A program made the translations under genes and the position numbers. 7,897 bases of DNA from Clostridia bacterium (GTDB taxonomy: Bacteria; Bacillota; Clostridia; Oscillospirales; Acutalibacteraceae). Positions 6,201 to 7,897 of this stretch are shown here, in pieces. The DNA lies in assembly GCA_017442445.1 (NCBI GenBank), contig JAFRZS010000153.1:1-7897 (forward strand), in the 5' to 3' direction. Within the stretch, counting starts at the first letter, position 1, and every line of letters begins with the position of its first letter. The notes below the pieces were generated by a model, which did no database searches, had not been told where the DNA came from, and saw only the letters and a list, made by a program, of their open reading frames with translations.

Positions 6201-7529
6201 TTAAAGTTTTATCGTTGTATTTTCTCCGTCATAAACTATTCTGTCACCTGAGCAGTTGAGCGAGTCAATGAATGAGAGATAAGCTTCTTTGGAGTCGAAC
6301 TGAGGTTTAAAGTCTGAGAGTATCTGTTTTGCTCTGACGGCACTGTCTTTTAATAATAATTCAAGCATAGCAAGTTGCCATTTAGCACAGTCAACACAAG
6401 CGGAAACGGGGTCGGATATATAGAAATCGTTACCGTGAGCATTACCTGTTGCACCGCCTGCATAGGGATGAACAACGGGCATAATGCAACATAAATCACC
6501 CATATCTGTACTGCCTGAGCTTGTGTGGTCTGTAAGTGTACAGTTCTGATGAGGGATAGCAAGGTCAGCGGCTTCTTTAGCAAGTAAGCACATATTATAA
6601 TCGTTCTTAAGCGGTGCATAACCGGGAGTATCAATGATTTCTATATTTGTATTTATTGAAAGTGCCGCACCGATAAGAGCCTGATTAACCTTTTTATTGG
6701 CATTGACTATCGCATCAAAGCTGTTACCTCTGACGAAGCTTTCAAGTCTGACGGTTTCGGGGATAGCGTTTACCATATCACCGCCCGAAGTAATAATCGG
6801 GTGAACTCTGATTATATCGGCTTCTTTGAAGGTTTCACGAATAGCATTGATTGCATTAAGTCCGCAGTTTGCGGCATAGAGAGCATTATTTCCGTCCCAG
6901 GGAGTGCTTCCTGCATGAGCGGCTTTGCCCTTGTAAATTATATTCTTGGTAAGACATCCGACGCAACCTTTTGTAACTGTATAATTTTCTGCGGTGTGAA
7001 CCATAAAAGCCATATCAACGCCGTCAAAATATCCGCGGCGCAAAAACTCATTCTTACCGCCAAAATACTTGACAACACCGTTCTTTTTCAATTCTGAACG
7101 ATATTCAATTTCCAGAAGCTCTTCAGCAGGTACAAGACAAAGACGGATTTTACCGCAAAGTTTATCAAGAACAGACTGATCTTTAAGTGCGGCGGCAATA
7201 CCTGCCATAGCCGCACACTGAGCGTTGTGACCGCAGGAATGTACCGCACCTGTATTTTTATTTGCATCGGGGTGTGCTGGGCATATAATGGAGTCAAGCT
7301 CAGCAAGAATCATAACCTCGGGACCCTCTCTGCCTGTATCAATAACTGTATAAAATCCTGTAATGTCATCGGGGCAGACGAGATCGTAACCTAAGCTTAT
7401 GAATATTTTCTTCATATATTCGTTTGTAGTAAATTCCTTAAACCCTGTTTCGGGGTGTTGCCATACATACCTTTCGGAATCAAGAATTAACTGACGGTTT
7501 TTCTCAACTGCATCAATAATGTGTTGCAT
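6201..7529 (-). CDS. M20D-family metallo-amidohydrolase, AbgB-like
   Basis: A 442-residue cytoplasmic peptidase M20 relative that should cleave an amide (N-acyl amino acid, aminobenzoyl-glutamate-like or N-acylated amino sugar). Metal and catalytic motifs are in order: ELDS (77-80), HSCGHN (97-102; C99 and H101 as ligands), the catalytic glutamate pair E136-E137, H178 in MVHTA, and H365 in GNAHG. The dimerisation (lid) domain begins around GKAAHAG (201-207) and contains NAIPE (254-258). GSTDMGD (339-345) with MPVVHPYAGG (350-359) strongly resembles AbgB, the p-aminobenzoyl-glutamate hydrolase subunit. The usual HxCGHD has N102 in place of D. The ATG has AAGGTG at 7535-7540, overlapping the stop codon of the deacetylase gene nine bases upstream, so the two are coupled. 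Family confidence is high; the substrate is unknown. Confidence 0.9.
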   Translation of the reverse strand: MQHIIDAVEKNRQLILDSERYVWQHPETGFKEFTTNEYMKKIFISLGYDLVCPDDITGFYTVIDTGREGPEVMILAELDSIICPAHPDANKNTGAVHSCGHNAQCAAMAGIAAALKDQSVLDKLCGKIRLCLVPAEELLEIEYRSELKKNGVVKYFGGKNEFLRRGYFDGVDMAFMVHTAENYTVTKGCVGCLTKNIIYKGKAAHAGSTPWDGNNALYAANCGLNAINAIRETFKEADIIRVHPIITSGGDMVNAIPETVRLESFVRGNSFDAIVNANKKVNQALIGAALSINTNIEIIDTPGYAPLKNDYNMCLLAKEAADLAIPHQNCTLTDHTSSGSTDMGDLCCIMPVVHPYAGGATGNAHGNDFYISDPVSACVDCAKWQLAMLELLLKDSAVRAKQILSDFKPQFDSKEAYLSFIDSLNCSGDRIVYDGENTTIKL

Positions 7530-7538
7530 AATATCACC

Positions 7539-7897
7539 TTATAATAAAATTTCTTTGTTTGTGCCGTAGAAAATATCGTCACGGTTGCTTATAAGCTTAA
7601 AGAAGTCCTCAAGCTTTGCCCAATATGAAGTGTCATAATCAAGCTCATAAGTATGACCCCAGACATAAAGCAGTTGAGGTTTATCTGTTTTCATTTCAAT
7701 GAATTTTTTACCTGTTTCAAACATTTGGTCCCAATTGAGGTGGTAAACATTCGGATTGAAACGGTAGAGATTATCCTGTAAATCAAAAGTATCGGCGGGA
7801 GTGATTGTACGGCTGTATTTAACACTTGTGTTATTTTTGATAAGCTCAGCGACTCTGTCATCGTTATTAACACCACCGCAAGGATATGCCATACCGA
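7539..7897 (-). CDS. Polysaccharide deacetylase-like protein, C-terminal part (cut by window edge)
   Basis: Only the C-terminal portion is present: the frame is open to the window edge, and the first methionine (7892) is internal, in a GMAYPCGG context. MAYPCGG corresponds to the late catalytic-groove motif of NodB-type carbohydrate esterase 4 proteins (commonly FxxPYG). LLYVWGHTYELD (about 74-85 from that methionine) carries the conserved histidine of the last motif. YSRTI and the closing IFYGTNKEI are also typical of the subfamily with a WGHSYE-like motif. The metal-binding Asp-His-His motifs would lie upstream and cannot be checked. If active, it would remove an acyl group, usually acetyl, from an amino sugar or related substrate. 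The amidohydrolase gene follows after nine bases. Whether it is secreted cannot be judged without the N-terminus. Confidence 0.8.
   Translation of the reverse strand, partial: GMAYPCGGVNNDDRVAELIKNNTSVKYSRTITPADTFDLQDNLYRFNPNVYHLNWDQMFETGKKFIEMKTDKPQLLYVWGHTYELDYDTSYWAKLEDFFKLISNRDDIFYGTNKEILL

Noticed and set aside
1..7897. tRNA, rRNA, CRISPR array, insertion sequence or riboswitch
   Set aside because: No spaced direct repeats, transposase motifs or RNA-gene signatures were seen. Nearly all of the window is coding and the gaps are too short.

Overview
The window is a single-direction gene block. Seven genes lie on the minus strand and are transcribed from the right edge toward position 1. 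The AT-rich composition, strong AAGGAG/GGGAGG ribosome binding sites, TAA/TGA stops and protein relationships suggest a low-GC Gram-positive bacterium, most likely a Clostridia member of a gut or anaerobic community. This is an inference from style, since no marker gene is present.

Layout in transcription order: (1) the C-terminal half of a polysaccharide deacetylase-like protein, cut by the window edge (7539-7897); (2) an M20D/AbgB-like metallo-amidohydrolase (6201-7529); (3) a 130-base gap (6071-6200) with a short open frame but no clear promoter or terminator; (4) a GH127 (DUF1680) cysteine glycoside hydrolase (4130-6070, start moved to an internal ATG); (5) a protein with a deoxyhypusine-synthase-like layout (3151-4110); (6) a PfkB-family kinase resembling the kinase half of HldE/RfaE1 (2110-3147); (7) a HAD-family phosphatase (1317-2126); (8) a FAD-dependent oxidoreductase of the FAD_oxidored type (48-1304). 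An AT-rich perfect inverted repeat (10-29) lies just beyond the last stop. Genes 4 to 8 are spaced 19, 3, -17 and 12 bases apart, so they are almost certainly co-transcribed and partly translationally coupled.

The likely theme is intracellular processing of an unusual glycoside or acylated sugar. Deacylases (deacetylase, amidohydrolase) and a glycosidase would free a sugar. A sugar kinase, a phosphatase, an NAD-type DHS-like enzyme and a flavin oxidoreductase would then act on it. The kinase, phosphatase and DHS-like protein form the tightest part and are the best candidate for an undescribed enzyme system. Bacteria are not known to need hypusine, and the DHS-like protein seems to lack the spermidine-pocket residues, so its reaction is unknown. 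Kinase plus phosphatase recalls heptose-bisphosphate chemistry, but no nucleotidyltransferase, isomerase or epimerase is seen here, so this remains a hypothesis. No transporter, regulator, RNA gene, mobile element or CRISPR array was found.
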